Origin: Bacteroidota bacterium
GTDB lineage: Bacteria; Bacteroidota; Ignavibacteria; Ignavibacteriales; Melioribacteraceae
Assembly: GCA_024275455.1 (NCBI GenBank)
Contig: JAJRZB010000079.1
Span: forward strand, 1 to 40,271
Length of the DNA stretch: 40,271 nt
Reading direction: 5' to 3'
How positions within the stretch are numbered: the first letter of the stretch is position 1; each line of letters starts with the position of its first letter. The position numbers and the translations under genes are program-made. Shown piece after piece: positions 1 to 10,479 of the stretch. The notes beneath the pieces are model-generated. The model made no database searches. It was not told the DNA's origin and saw only the letters and a list, made by a program, of their open reading frames with translations.

Positions 1-2
1 AA

Positions 3-701
3 GATGGCTCTATTAACTATTTAAACAGAATAGATAATCAAGTTAAAATACGTGGTTTGCGAATTGAACTTGGAGAAATTGAGACCAAGCTACTTGAGTT
101 TAGTAATATTAAAGAGGCTGTTGTTGGTATTAAAGAACTTAATCCAAACGATAAAATTATTGTTGCATATATTGTTCCGATAAATAAAAATGAATGTGAT
201 ATATCAAAATTTAAGAAATACTTGAAAGAAAGACTTCCTGAATATATGGTTCCTAACAATTTTATTGTTCTTGATAAAATACCCGTAAACGCAAATGGTA
301 AAGTTGATAGAAAAAAATTAGATTCCTATAAGTTTCAGTTAAACAATAGAGAAAATAAAATATCAAAAAATATAACCCCGTCTGAAGAATTATTATTATC
401 AATATGTAAAGAAATTCTTAATATAGAAAATGTTACTCCAAAAGATAATTTCTTTGATATTGGCGGGCATTCTTTAAAAGCAGCTCAACTTGTTGCACGT
501 GTTCGTTCTGCATTTAATATTGAATTACCAATTAAAGAAATTTTTGAAACAAATACAATCTCTGAGCTTGCATATTTAATTGATAGAATAAGAAAACAAG
601 AAAACGGGTTTGAAGTTCCACCTCTTGTACAGCGAGATGAAAATGAAATTCCGCAGCTTTCTTTTTCACAAAAAAGACTTTGGTTCTTAGATCAACTGTA
701 A
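3..701 (+). CDS. NRPS gene 1, first segment: C-terminal end of an adenylation domain, carrier (T) domain, start of a condensation domain; continues off the left edge
   Basis: Frame open from base 3 (DGSINYLNRIDNQVKIRGLRIELGEIE, A8 motif), NGKVDRKKL (A10), FFDIGGHSLKAAQ (T core), then LSFSQKRLWFLDQL (C1 motif) ended by TAA at 699-701; same frame continues with C-domain homology. Confidence 0.93.
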   Translation, partial: DGSINYLNRIDNQVKIRGLRIELGEIETKLLEFSNIKEAVVGIKELNPNDKIIVAYIVPINKNECDISKFKKYLKERLPEYMVPNNFIVLDKIPVNANGKVDRKKLDSYKFQLNNRENKISKNITPSEELLLSICKEILNIENVTPKDNFFDIGGHSLKAAQLVARVRSAFNIELPIKEIFETNTISELAYLIDRIRKQENGFEVPPLVQRDENEIPQLSFSQKRLWFLDQL

Positions 702-3700
702 CCGTTAAAAAACACCTATAACATATCAGCAGCAATAAAGTTTATTGGCAAACTAAATTATGATGCTCTTGAAAAAAGTTTAAATACAATTTTATTAAGA
801 CATGAAATTTTAAGAACTTCATTTTATAGTGAAGATGGAAAACCTTTTGTAAAAATACATAAACATAAAAATACGAAATTGGACATAATTGACTTAAGTA
901 ACAGCAAGGACATTGAAAAAGAATCCAAGAAAATTGTTGAAGAAACAACGGGAAAGGTGTTCAATTTAGAAATTGCCCCTTTATACAAAGTAAAAATCAT
1001 AAAATTAAACGATTTGGAGCATATTTTTGTTCTAGTAATGCATCATATAATTTCGGATGGCTGGTCAATAGGAATAATGGTTCATGAATTGTCGGAACAT
1101 TACGAAAGTTATTTGTCAGATAAAGAAACTAAGAAAAATAAATTAGAAATTCAGTACGCTGATTATGCGAACTGGATGAATAATTGGCTAAAAGATGAAG
1201 TGTTAGAACAAAAGTTAAAATATTGGAAAGAGAAGTTAGAAGGTATTCCGGAAATATTAGAGTTGCCACTAGACTATACTCGCCCACCTCTGCAAACATT
1301 TAATGGTGATAGTATAAATTTTGTAATTGAAAAAGACACTATTGATAAATTAAGAAATATCAATATAAAAGAAGGCTTAACAAACTTCATGTCTTTATTA
1401 ACTGTTTTCCAAATTTTACTTAGTAAGTATTCAAGACAAGATGATATTGTAATTGGATCACCAATTGCTAATAGGACACACTCAAAAGTTGAGGAACTAA
1501 TAGGATTTTTTGTTAATACTCTTATAATTAGAAATCAACTTGATATTAATAGTACTGTCATTGAAACCCTTAAACAAACTCGTGCAATAATATTAGAATC
1601 CTTTAATAATAGTGATGTTCCTTTTGAATATATTGTTGATGCTGTTCAACCGGAAAGAAGTATGAGTCATTCTCCACTTTTCCAAGTAGCATTTGTTTAT
1701 CAGAATAATGTAAATGATTCTCTTAAATTAAAAGGATTAGAAATAGAGAATTATAAATTTGAAAACACTACAGCTAAGTATGATATAACATTATACGTTA
1801 AAGAAAATAAAGATGATCTTTTATTTACATTTGAGTACAATACCGACTTGTTTAATAAAAATACTATAAAAAGATTATCAAACCATTTTGTTAAAATATT
1901 AGAGCAAGTTGTTTCAACACCAAGAATGAAGCTTAGTAATATTTCTCTTCTATTGGGGAATGAATATGTTCAATTAGTAGAGAATATCAATCAAACAGAA
2001 TTTAATTTTGAAAAAGATAAATGTATTCATACTATATTTGAAGAAACTGCAAAAACACAACCTGATGCTACGGCAATAACTTATTCAGAGTTTGAACTAG
2101 GTACACTTTATACCCACGAATTAAGTTATAATGAGTTAAATATTAAAGTAAATAAATTAGCACATTTTCTTATTAAGAATGGCGTTACGTATGAAAGTAT
2201 TGTTGCAGTTTCTACAGCTCGCTCTTTTGATTTAATGATTTCTGTTTTAGCTATACTAAAAGCCGGAGCAGCATTTTTACCAATAGATCCGACTTATCCT
2301 GACGAAAGGATAAAGTATATGCTCAAAGATTCCGGTGTGTCAATAGTGATTACGCAATCAATTTTCTCTAGAATATATTCTAATTTTAATGGGAAAGTTG
2401 TTTTATTAGATGATAATTCAAAAGAGATTGAAGAGGAAAACTCAGAGGATCCAAATATAAAAACATATCCTGAAAATTTAGCATATGTTATCTATACTTC
2501 AGGAACAACCGGAAAACCCAAAGGGACACTTTTACAACATCAAGGAACAATAAATTTAGCACAAGTGCAAAAAAAAGCTTTTAATATTACATCTCAAAGC
2601 AGAGTGTTTCAATTTTCTTCTCTTAGTTTCGATGCTTTTGTCTGGGAAACTGTAATGGCGTTATTAAATGGAGCATCATTAAATTTAGCTTCTCAAGAGA
2701 TTATTACATCTGGGGAAGATTTAGTAAAAACATTTATGGGGGTTGGTATAACAACAGTTACTCTACCACCATCTGTTCTCAGCATTATACCATCAGATTA
2801 TTCACAAAATGAAAACTTGAAAAATTTACAAACCATTATTGTTGCCGGAGAAAAATGCTCAAGTGAACTTGCAAAAAAATGGTCCGAAAATAGAAATTTT
2901 ATTAATGCATATGGTCCTACCGAAACAACCGTTTGCGCTTCTATGTATATTTGTTCTGAAAACTGCGAAACAAGTCCTCATATTGGAAAAGCAATCGATA
3001 ATTTTAAACTGTATATTTTAGATAGGAATCTTAATCCAGTTCCTATTGGAGTACCTGGTGAACTTTATATTTCAGGAGTAGGTTTATCAAGGGGGTATCA
3101 TAAAAAACCAGGTTTAACAGCCGAAAAATTTATTCCCAATCCTTTTTCAAATGAGATTGGAAGTAGAATGTATTCTACCGGTGATTTAGTAAAATATCTT
3201 CCTGATGGAAATATTCAATTTATAGGAAGAATAGATAGCCAAATAAAACTAAGGGGATTTAGAATAGAGATCGGAGAAATTGTTTCCGTAATATCACGAT
3301 ATCCGAATATTAGCGAAGTAATTGTTACAGTTCGCGAGGACAAACCCGGAATAAAACAACTAGTAGCATATTTTACAACAAATATCGAATCAACTCTTGA
3401 TATTAGCAAGTTAAGAGCATTCATTAGAAAAGAATTGCCAGATTATATGGTTCCTACAGCTTATGTAACTTTAGATAAATTTCCTCTCACCCCAAATAAA
3501 AAAGTTGATTATAGAGCTTTACCCAAACCAAGTATTGGTGATAAAGTGAATAAAGCAAAATTTGTTAAACCAAGAAATGAAACTGAAACAACTATTACAA
3601 ATATTGGGAAAGAACTATTGGGAATAGATCAAATGGGGATTTATGATAATTTCTTTGAATTAGGCGGACACTCTTTGTTAGCCACTCAATTTATTTCAAG

Positions 3701-3950
3701 AATAAAAGAATCGTTTAATAAAGAAATAAGCTTAAGATCTTTATTTGAGAAACCAACTATTGCAGAACTTGCCGAGATCATTAACAGCACAGAAATTGAG
3801 AAAGAAGAAGAATCAATTGATATAGAAGAAAGAAGTGAAAAATCAATAGAAGATTTAATAAATGAAATTGATACATTATCAGATTCAGAAGTTGAGCAAT
3901 TAGTAAAAGGAGATGTTAGACCAAACACCGGAGAGAAAGCGTTTGACTAA
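702..3950 (+). CDS. NRPS gene 1, second segment: rest of C domain, A domain (Phe-like code), T domain, C-terminal docking-like tail
   Basis: In frame with 3..701; MHHIISDGWS (C3), YTSGTTGKPKG (A3), AYGPTETT (A5), YSTGDLVKY (A7), FFELGGHSLLATQ (T). First ATG after the stop is at 879 but homology starts right after 701. Confidence 0.95.
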   Translation, partial: PLKNTYNISAAIKFIGKLNYDALEKSLNTILLRHEILRTSFYSEDGKPFVKIHKHKNTKLDIIDLSNSKDIEKESKKIVEETTGKVFNLEIAPLYKVKIIKLNDLEHIFVLVMHHIISDGWSIGIMVHELSEHYESYLSDKETKKNKLEIQYADYANWMNNWLKDEVLEQKLKYWKEKLEGIPEILELPLDYTRPPLQTFNGDSINFVIEKDTIDKLRNINIKEGLTNFMSLLTVFQILLSKYSRQDDIVIGSPIANRTHSKVEELIGFFVNTLIIRNQLDINSTVIETLKQTRAIILESFNNSDVPFEYIVDAVQPERSMSHSPLFQVAFVYQNNVNDSLKLKGLEIENYKFENTTAKYDITLYVKENKDDLLFTFEYNTDLFNKNTIKRLSNHFVKILEQVVSTPRMKLSNISLLLGNEYVQLVENINQTEFNFEKDKCIHTIFEETAKTQPDATAITYSEFELGTLYTHELSYNELNIKVNKLAHFLIKNGVTYESIVAVSTARSFDLMISVLAILKAGAAFLPIDPTYPDERIKYMLKDSGVSIVITQSIFSRIYSNFNGKVVLLDDNSKEIEEENSEDPNIKTYPENLAYVIYTSGTTGKPKGTLLQHQGTINLAQVQKKAFNITSQSRVFQFSSLSFDAFVWETVMALLNGASLNLASQEIITSGEDLVKTFMGVGITTVTLPPSVLSIIPSDYSQNENLKNLQTIIVAGEKCSSELAKKWSENRNFINAYGPTETTVCASMYICSENCETSPHIGKAIDNFKLYILDRNLNPVPIGVPGELYISGVGLSRGYHKKPGLTAEKFIPNPFSNEIGSRMYSTGDLVKYLPDGNIQFIGRIDSQIKLRGFRIEIGEIVSVISRYPNISEVIVTVREDKPGIKQLVAYFTTNIESTLDISKLRAFIRKELPDYMVPTAYVTLDKFPLTPNKKVDYRALPKPSIGDKVNKAKFVKPRNETETTITNIGKELLGIDQMGIYDNFFELGGHSLLATQFISRIKESFNKEISLRSLFEKPTIAELAEIINSTEIEKEEESIDIEERSEKSIEDLINEIDTLSDSEVEQLVKGDVRPNTGEKAFD

Positions 3951-6900
3951 TATTGAAAAAATATTAGAAGGATTATCTCCTGAAAAAAGAATTTTACTCG
4001 AAAAAAAATTAAAAGATGAAGGAAGTAAGTTTGGTGTTTTCCCGCTTTCTTATGCCCAGCAACGTTTATGGTTTATTGAACAATTACGGCCGAACACTAC
4101 TGCTTATAATATTCCAAGTGCAATTAGGCTAACCGGCAAATTAAATTTTGATGCACTTCAAAAAAGTTTAACCCAAATTATAAAACGCCACGAAGTTTTA
4201 AGAACTTATATTACTCTTATTGATGAAACTCCAATGCAAATTGTTGATAAAAATCTGGAAGCAACCATTATTAAAGTTGATATTTCAAATGAAGCCGGAA
4301 ATCAGCAAGACAATAAAATTCAGGAAATAATAAAAAAAGAAATTACAACTCCTTTTAATTTATCTAAATTACCTCTGTTTAGGATCACTTTAATTTCTCT
4401 TAATGAAAATGAAAATATTCTTTCTTTAGTTATGCATCACATTATTAGTGATGGCTGGTCTGCCGGGATTTTCATTAATGAACTTTCACAATTCTATCTA
4501 GCTTACTCTAAAAATATTGAATTTAATTTTACCCCATTGAAAATTCAGTATGCTGATTTTGCAAAATGGCAAAAGAAATGGCTGGAAGGAAAAATCAAAG
4601 AGAAACAACTGACTTATTGGAGAGAACAATTAAAAGATATTTCTGTTCTTGAACTTCCGATTGATTTTACAAGACCAAAAATACAATCATTTGAAGGTGG
4701 TTTGGCAAAAGGAGAGTTTGATAAAGAAAGTGCAGTTAAACTAAAAGAAATTTCTCAAGAGAAAGGGGCAACTCTTTTTATGAGTTTATTAGCTGCTTTT
4801 AATATTCTTTTATATAAATATTCAGGTCAAATTGATTTTGCAGTTGGAACACCGATAGCAAATAGAAATAACAAGCAAATTGAAAACTTGATTGGATTTT
4901 TTGTTAATACTTTAGCATTAAAGGCTGATATAGATCCAAATCTAACATTTACTGAGTATTTAGAAAAATTTAAAGAAACTTTACTTTCTGCATTTTCAAA
5001 TCAAGATTTACCTTTTGAAATGATAATTGAAGAACTTCAACCTGAAAGAGATATGAGTCATACACCGATCTTTCAGGTTATGTTTACTTTTCAAAATAAA
5101 TCTAATGTAGAATTAAGACTAAATGATATTAAATTAAACCCTATTGAACTTGAATCAACTATTGCCAAATATGATCTCTCTCTTAATATCAGTGAAATTA
5201 AAAATGGTGAATTACTAATTGGGCTGGAATACAACAAGGACATCTTTACAGAAAAAACAGCAACTAATATTAAAGATTATTATAAAAAGATAGTTTATGA
5301 AATAATTAAGAACCCCTCAGTTAAAATAAAACATATTAGTTTACTAGATAATGATGAAAAGAAAGTTGTTTTAACTCATTGGAACCAGACTCAAAACAAT
5401 TATCCTTTCGATAAAACAATATTGGATTATTTTAATGAACAAGTAAAAATCAACCCTAATGCAATTGCTTTAGAACTTGATGATAACCAATTAACATATT
5501 CGGAACTTAATAAAAAGGTTAACCAACTTGCTAATTATTTAACGGCACAAGAAAAAGTTAAGGGAAAGTTTGTTGCTCTTTTATTAGAACGTTCTTTTGA
5601 AATGGTTATAAGCATACTTGCCGTGATCAAATCCGGAGGTGCTTATTTACCTTTAGACACAGAACAACCAAGTGATATAATAAATTATATTCTTTCAGAT
5701 GCTAATGTTCTGACTATAATAACTCATAAAAAATATCATAATAAAATAAATAATAATAATGTTAATGTATTTTTAATTGATGCTCATTGGGAAAAGATCA
5801 ATAAAGAAGATAAGAACATATTTACCTATAATGTTTCTCCTGAAAGCATAACTTACTGTATTTACACCTCCGGCTCAACCGGAAAACCGAAGGGGACTCT
5901 TTTACATCATAAAGGTTTATTAAACAGAATTTTATGGATGAAGGAAGCAATAAATTCATCTAATAAAGATATTTTTCTTCAAAAAACACCTTATACATTT
6001 GATGTTTCTGTATGGGAATTTTTCTTACCATTAACTATTGGGGCAAAGCTAGTAATTGCTAAACCGGAAGGACACAAAGATCCTTTCTATTTGCAAAGTT
6101 TAATAAATGAGAAGAAAGTTTCAATAATCCATTTTGTTCCTTCTATGCTAAGAGTTTTTCTAGATACTCCGGAAGTATCTGAGTGTAAATCTTTAAAAAA
6201 TATAATATGCTCGGGTGAAGCTCTTCCTGTTGAAATACAAAATGATTGTCTTAGATTATTAAAAAGTAATTTATTTAATTTTTACGGACCAACAGAAGCT
6301 ACGGTTGATGTTACTTATTGGAAGTGCAAAGAAAAATTAAAATATTCTCATGTTCCAATAGGAAAACCCATTGCCAACACGCAAGTTTATATTTTAGATA
6401 ACTTTCAAAATCCGGTCCCTGTTGGAATTCCCGGAGAACTTTATATAGGTGGAATAAACTTAGCCTACGGTTATTTAAATAAACCTGAATTAACCGCAGA
6501 AAAATTCATCCCAAATAACTTTTCACTATATCATGGCGAGCGTTTATATAAAACCGGAGATTTGGTTAAGTATTTGCCTGACGGGAATATAGTTTTTCTA
6601 AGTAGAATTGATTATCAAGTAAAATTAAGAGGTTTACGAATTGAACTTGGTGAAATTGAATCTGAAATTAGAGAAAATGATTTTGTTAATGATGCTTTAG
6701 TTAATATTTATTCTGATGATTATAATAATCAATACCTAATAGCTTATGTTGTAACAAGTTCGAAAAATGTAGACGACAATACAGAAAAAATAAAGGGAAA
6801 ACTTACTAAATCATTGCCGGAATATATGATTCCGACATTCTATATTTATCTTGATAAATTTCCTCTTACAACAAGTGGCAAAATAAATAGAAAATTATTA

Positions 6901-9900
6901 CCGCTACCAGATAATAAAATCAAACCTTCTAATAAAGAAATTGTACTCCCAACTTCCGAAGCGGAAAGTATACTGGTTAGTTTAATAAGTGATTTATTAA
7001 ATATTGATGAAATAAGTATAGATGATAATTTCTTTGCGATCGGCGGACATTCGCTTCTTGCTACTCAGTTGTTAATAAGGATTAAGAAGAAACTTTCTAT
7101 AGATATTCCGTTAAAATATATTTTTGAAAAACCGGTAATTAAAAACTTTGCAAAAGTAGTTGACGAATATTTAAGAAAAAGCAAAAAGTCAGACGAGATG
7201 CAAATAGAAATTATATCTCGTAATAAGACTTTACATCTTTCATATCAACAACAACGCTTATGGTTTTTAGACCAGTTAGATCCTAACAATTCAGTTTACA
7301 ATATTCCGACAGCAGTTAAAATAAAAGGCAAGCTTAATATTAAATTATTTGAAAACAGCTTAAATTATATTATACAACGACATGAAATTTTACGTACATC
7401 CATTCAGGAATCAGAAGGTAAAGCTTATCGAAAGATTCATGCAGATTATAAGATTAATTTGAATAATATTGATTATTCTAACATTCCAGAAGATAATAAA
7501 GATTACAAGATTCTTGATAAAATAAGAGAGGAAGCTAGCAAACCGTTTCTTTTAAGTCAAGTCCCATTGTTAAGAACAACATTATTAAAAATAGATGTTG
7601 ATGAATATGTATTTATATTAACAATGCATCATATAATTTCAGATGGATGGTCTTCAGGTATTTTTGTTAACGAATTTTCACAAATTTATACTGCACTTTT
7701 ACACAATCAGCAGATTAATTTACCTCCACTAAAAATTCAGTATGCTGATTATTCGTATTGGCAAAGAAATTGGTTACAAGGAGAAATACTAGAAAAATAT
7801 GTTGATTTTTGGAAAAAACAATTAGATGGAATTCCACCTGTAATTAATTTACCAACAGATCGCCCAAGACCAGCTGTTCAAACTTTTAATGGCGCTATAA
7901 AACAATTTAAATTTAGTAAAGAGGTATCAGAAAAACTATCTGTTATAGCAAAAGAAAATAATGCTACATTATTTATGGTTTTGTTAACAACTTTTCAAAC
8001 TTTACTTTCTAAATATTCAGGACAGGATGATATTTGTATAGGTACTCCGGTAGCAAATAGAAATAGATCAGAAATTGAAAACTTGATAGGATTTTTTGTA
8101 AACACTGTAGTTATTAGAACCGATTTAAGCGGTGATCCTTCATTTACATCATTATTAAAGAAAGTTAAAAATGCTTCTGTTGAAGCTTTTGCACATCAAG
8201 ACTTACCCTTTGAAAAATTGGTTGATGTTCTAAATATAGAACGGAATGTGAGCCATTCACCAATATTTCAAGTTATGTTTTCATTCCAAAATTTTATTAA
8301 ACAAAATATTTCTTTGCCAGGTATTTCACTTGAACAAATTGAATTAGATTCTAAAAATGCTAAATTTGATATTAATATAACTATGTCCGAATCAATAAAC
8401 GGACAATTAGTAGGGGCGTTTGAATATAATACAGATTTGTTTGAATCTGCAACCATTGACAGATTGATTAATCATTTCAGTTTATTAACAAATGCTATTT
8501 GTGATGATTATGAACGCCCAATTAGCAAAATAGAATTTATTAGTGTACCAGAAAAACATTTATTAAATGAATGGAATACAACAAAATATGATAATTCGAG
8601 AGTAAATTTACTTCACGAATTGTTTGAAAAAACTGTTAAAAAGAAACCAAATGATATAGCTGTTATCTATGGTGAAAATGCTCTTACATTCTATGAGCTT
8701 GAAAGTAAGGCGAATCAGTTAGCTCATTATTTGTTAAAGCAAAATTATGATATTGAAACTGTTGTTGGTGTTTGCTTAAATCGTTCTGTTGAAATGATGA
8801 TCAGTATTATTGCAATATGGAAAGCCGGATGTGTATATGTTCCAATAGATCCGGAACTACCTGAAGATAGAATTCGTCATATTATTAAAGATTCGAAAGC
8901 AAAAATAATTATCTCAACTGGAAACATATACAATAAATATCAAGCGATAATTCCAGACAAGATACTTATTGATGAACAATGGAAAATCATTGAAAACGAA
9001 CCGCAAAATAAATTATTAGTTACAATAAATAGTTCAAACTTAGCTTATATTATTTATACTTCCGGTTCAACAGGTAACCCAAAGGGTGTTATGGTTGAAC
9101 ATCATTCAGTTATAAATTTGGCAAATGAACTCAATAGAAAAATATATAACTCCAAGAATTCCTATATAATTAGTCTTAATGCTCCAATATCGTTTGATGC
9201 ATCTGTTCAACAAATTGTAATGATGCTTAGCGGGAATACTCTGAATATTATTCCTCAAGAAATTAGATTGGATGACGAAGCTCTGGTTAATTACATTACA
9301 AAACATAAAATTGAAATTTTAGACTGTGTTCCCACCCAATTAACGATGATGATTGACAATAACTTACTCACTAATGAAAAATGGAAACCAAAAATCATTT
9401 TACCGGGTGGTGAAGCAATCAATGGAAATGTATGGGAAATGCTTATTAAGAACGAAGAAATTAATTTCTTTAATATGTACGGTCCAACGGAATGCACTGT
9501 TGATTCAACAATTTGTGAAATTACAAAATATGTAGATAAACCCTCTATTGGGAGACCTATTAATAATAATACTCATTTTGTACTTGATAAAAAATTACAA
9601 ATTGTTCCAATAGGAGTAGCCGGAGAATTATATATTGGTGGAGAAGGTTTATCAAGAGGCTATTTGAATAACCCAAGTCTAACAGCTGAATATTTCATAC
9701 CCAATCCATTTTCAGATAATAAAGGTGAACGACTTTATAAAACCGGTGATTTAGTCAGATATTTATCAGATGGTAATATAGAGTACTTAGGCAGAATTGA
9801 CAACCAGGTTAAATTGAGAGGTTTTAGAATTGAATTAGGTGAGATAGAACATCTTTTAAAAGATCATCCTCTGGTTAAAGAAGCTGTTGTAGTTATACGA

Positions 9901-10479
9901 GAAGATACACCAAATGTAAAAAGGTTAATTGCCTATTGTACAACCATAGAAGAAAAAACTTTATCCACTTTTAAGCTCAGAGATCATCTAACACAGAAAT
10001 TACCAAGTTACATGATACCTGCTCAGATAATTCAATTAGAAAAATTACCGCTTACTCCAAGTGGAAAGATAAACCGAAAAGGATTACCTAAACCTGAGGC
10101 AGAAAAAATTGATGTAAATACTGAGTATAAAAAACCTACAACCGAGAATGAAATAATTCTTGCTGAAGCAATTCAACAAGTTTTAAATATTAAAAAGGTT
10201 GGTATCCACGATAATTTTTTTGAACTTGGCGGTGATTCAATTATTGGAATACAAGTAATTTCAAAAGTTAAGCAAGCCGGATTAAATATTACACCTGTTC
10301 AACTTTTCCAACATCAAACTATACATAAATTAGCTGCTGTAGCAACAAAAGTAAAAATTATTAAAGCTGAGCAAGGAATTGTTACTGGTTCTTTTGATTT
10401 TATTCCTATCCAAAAATTGTTTGTTGAAAAAAATACAGTAATCGAAATCATTGGAATCAATCCTTACTATTCAAAGTAA
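3913..10479 (+). CDS. NRPS gene 2: C-A(Ser-like)-T-C-A(Gln-like)-T and start of an epimerization domain
   Basis: Two HHIISDGWS motifs, two TSGSTG motifs, GGHSLLATQ and then LGGDSIIGIQ (the LGGDS form typical of T domains before E domains). Homology leaves this frame near 10440. Confidence 0.95.
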   Translation: MLDQTPERKRLTNIEKILEGLSPEKRILLEKKLKDEGSKFGVFPLSYAQQRLWFIEQLRPNTTAYNIPSAIRLTGKLNFDALQKSLTQIIKRHEVLRTYITLIDETPMQIVDKNLEATIIKVDISNEAGNQQDNKIQEIIKKEITTPFNLSKLPLFRITLISLNENENILSLVMHHIISDGWSAGIFINELSQFYLAYSKNIEFNFTPLKIQYADFAKWQKKWLEGKIKEKQLTYWREQLKDISVLELPIDFTRPKIQSFEGGLAKGEFDKESAVKLKEISQEKGATLFMSLLAAFNILLYKYSGQIDFAVGTPIANRNNKQIENLIGFFVNTLALKADIDPNLTFTEYLEKFKETLLSAFSNQDLPFEMIIEELQPERDMSHTPIFQVMFTFQNKSNVELRLNDIKLNPIELESTIAKYDLSLNISEIKNGELLIGLEYNKDIFTEKTATNIKDYYKKIVYEIIKNPSVKIKHISLLDNDEKKVVLTHWNQTQNNYPFDKTILDYFNEQVKINPNAIALELDDNQLTYSELNKKVNQLANYLTAQEKVKGKFVALLLERSFEMVISILAVIKSGGAYLPLDTEQPSDIINYILSDANVLTIITHKKYHNKINNNNVNVFLIDAHWEKINKEDKNIFTYNVSPESITYCIYTSGSTGKPKGTLLHHKGLLNRILWMKEAINSSNKDIFLQKTPYTFDVSVWEFFLPLTIGAKLVIAKPEGHKDPFYLQSLINEKKVSIIHFVPSMLRVFLDTPEVSECKSLKNIICSGEALPVEIQNDCLRLLKSNLFNFYGPTEATVDVTYWKCKEKLKYSHVPIGKPIANTQVYILDNFQNPVPVGIPGELYIGGINLAYGYLNKPELTAEKFIPNNFSLYHGERLYKTGDLVKYLPDGNIVFLSRIDYQVKLRGLRIELGEIESEIRENDFVNDALVNIYSDDYNNQYLIAYVVTSSKNVDDNTEKIKGKLTKSLPEYMIPTFYIYLDKFPLTTSGKINRKLLPLPDNKIKPSNKEIVLPTSEAESILVSLISDLLNIDEISIDDNFFAIGGHSLLATQLLIRIKKKLSIDIPLKYIFEKPVIKNFAKVVDEYLRKSKKSDEMQIEIISRNKTLHLSYQQQRLWFLDQLDPNNSVYNIPTAVKIKGKLNIKLFENSLNYIIQRHEILRTSIQESEGKAYRKIHADYKINLNNIDYSNIPEDNKDYKILDKIREEASKPFLLSQVPLLRTTLLKIDVDEYVFILTMHHIISDGWSSGIFVNEFSQIYTALLHNQQINLPPLKIQYADYSYWQRNWLQGEILEKYVDFWKKQLDGIPPVINLPTDRPRPAVQTFNGAIKQFKFSKEVSEKLSVIAKENNATLFMVLLTTFQTLLSKYSGQDDICIGTPVANRNRSEIENLIGFFVNTVVIRTDLSGDPSFTSLLKKVKNASVEAFAHQDLPFEKLVDVLNIERNVSHSPIFQVMFSFQNFIKQNISLPGISLEQIELDSKNAKFDINITMSESINGQLVGAFEYNTDLFESATIDRLINHFSLLTNAICDDYERPISKIEFISVPEKHLLNEWNTTKYDNSRVNLLHELFEKTVKKKPNDIAVIYGENALTFYELESKANQLAHYLLKQNYDIETVVGVCLNRSVEMMISIIAIWKAGCVYVPIDPELPEDRIRHIIKDSKAKIIISTGNIYNKYQAIIPDKILIDEQWKIIENEPQNKLLVTINSSNLAYIIYTSGSTGNPKGVMVEHHSVINLANELNRKIYNSKNSYIISLNAPISFDASVQQIVMMLSGNTLNIIPQEIRLDDEALVNYITKHKIEILDCVPTQLTMMIDNNLLTNEKWKPKIILPGGEAINGNVWEMLIKNEEINFFNMYGPTECTVDSTICEITKYVDKPSIGRPINNNTHFVLDKKLQIVPIGVAGELYIGGEGLSRGYLNNPSLTAEYFIPNPFSDNKGERLYKTGDLVRYLSDGNIEYLGRIDNQVKLRGFRIELGEIEHLLKDHPLVKEAVVVIREDTPNVKRLIAYCTTIEEKTLSTFKLRDHLTQKLPSYMIPAQIIQLEKLPLTPSGKINRKGLPKPEAEKIDVNTEYKKPTTENEIILAEAIQQVLNIKKVGIHDNFFELGGDSIIGIQVISKVKQAGLNITPVQLFQHQTIHKLAAVATKVKIIKAEQGIVTGSFDFIPIQKLFVEKNTVIEIIGINPYYSK

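Noticed and set aside
2839-3021. Small + strand ORFs nested in NRPS genes (2839..3021, 9353..9535, 28483..28665, 28873..29061, 39722..39919)
   Set aside because: Alternate-frame ORFs inside conserved A, C or protease domains with no recognisable protein features.
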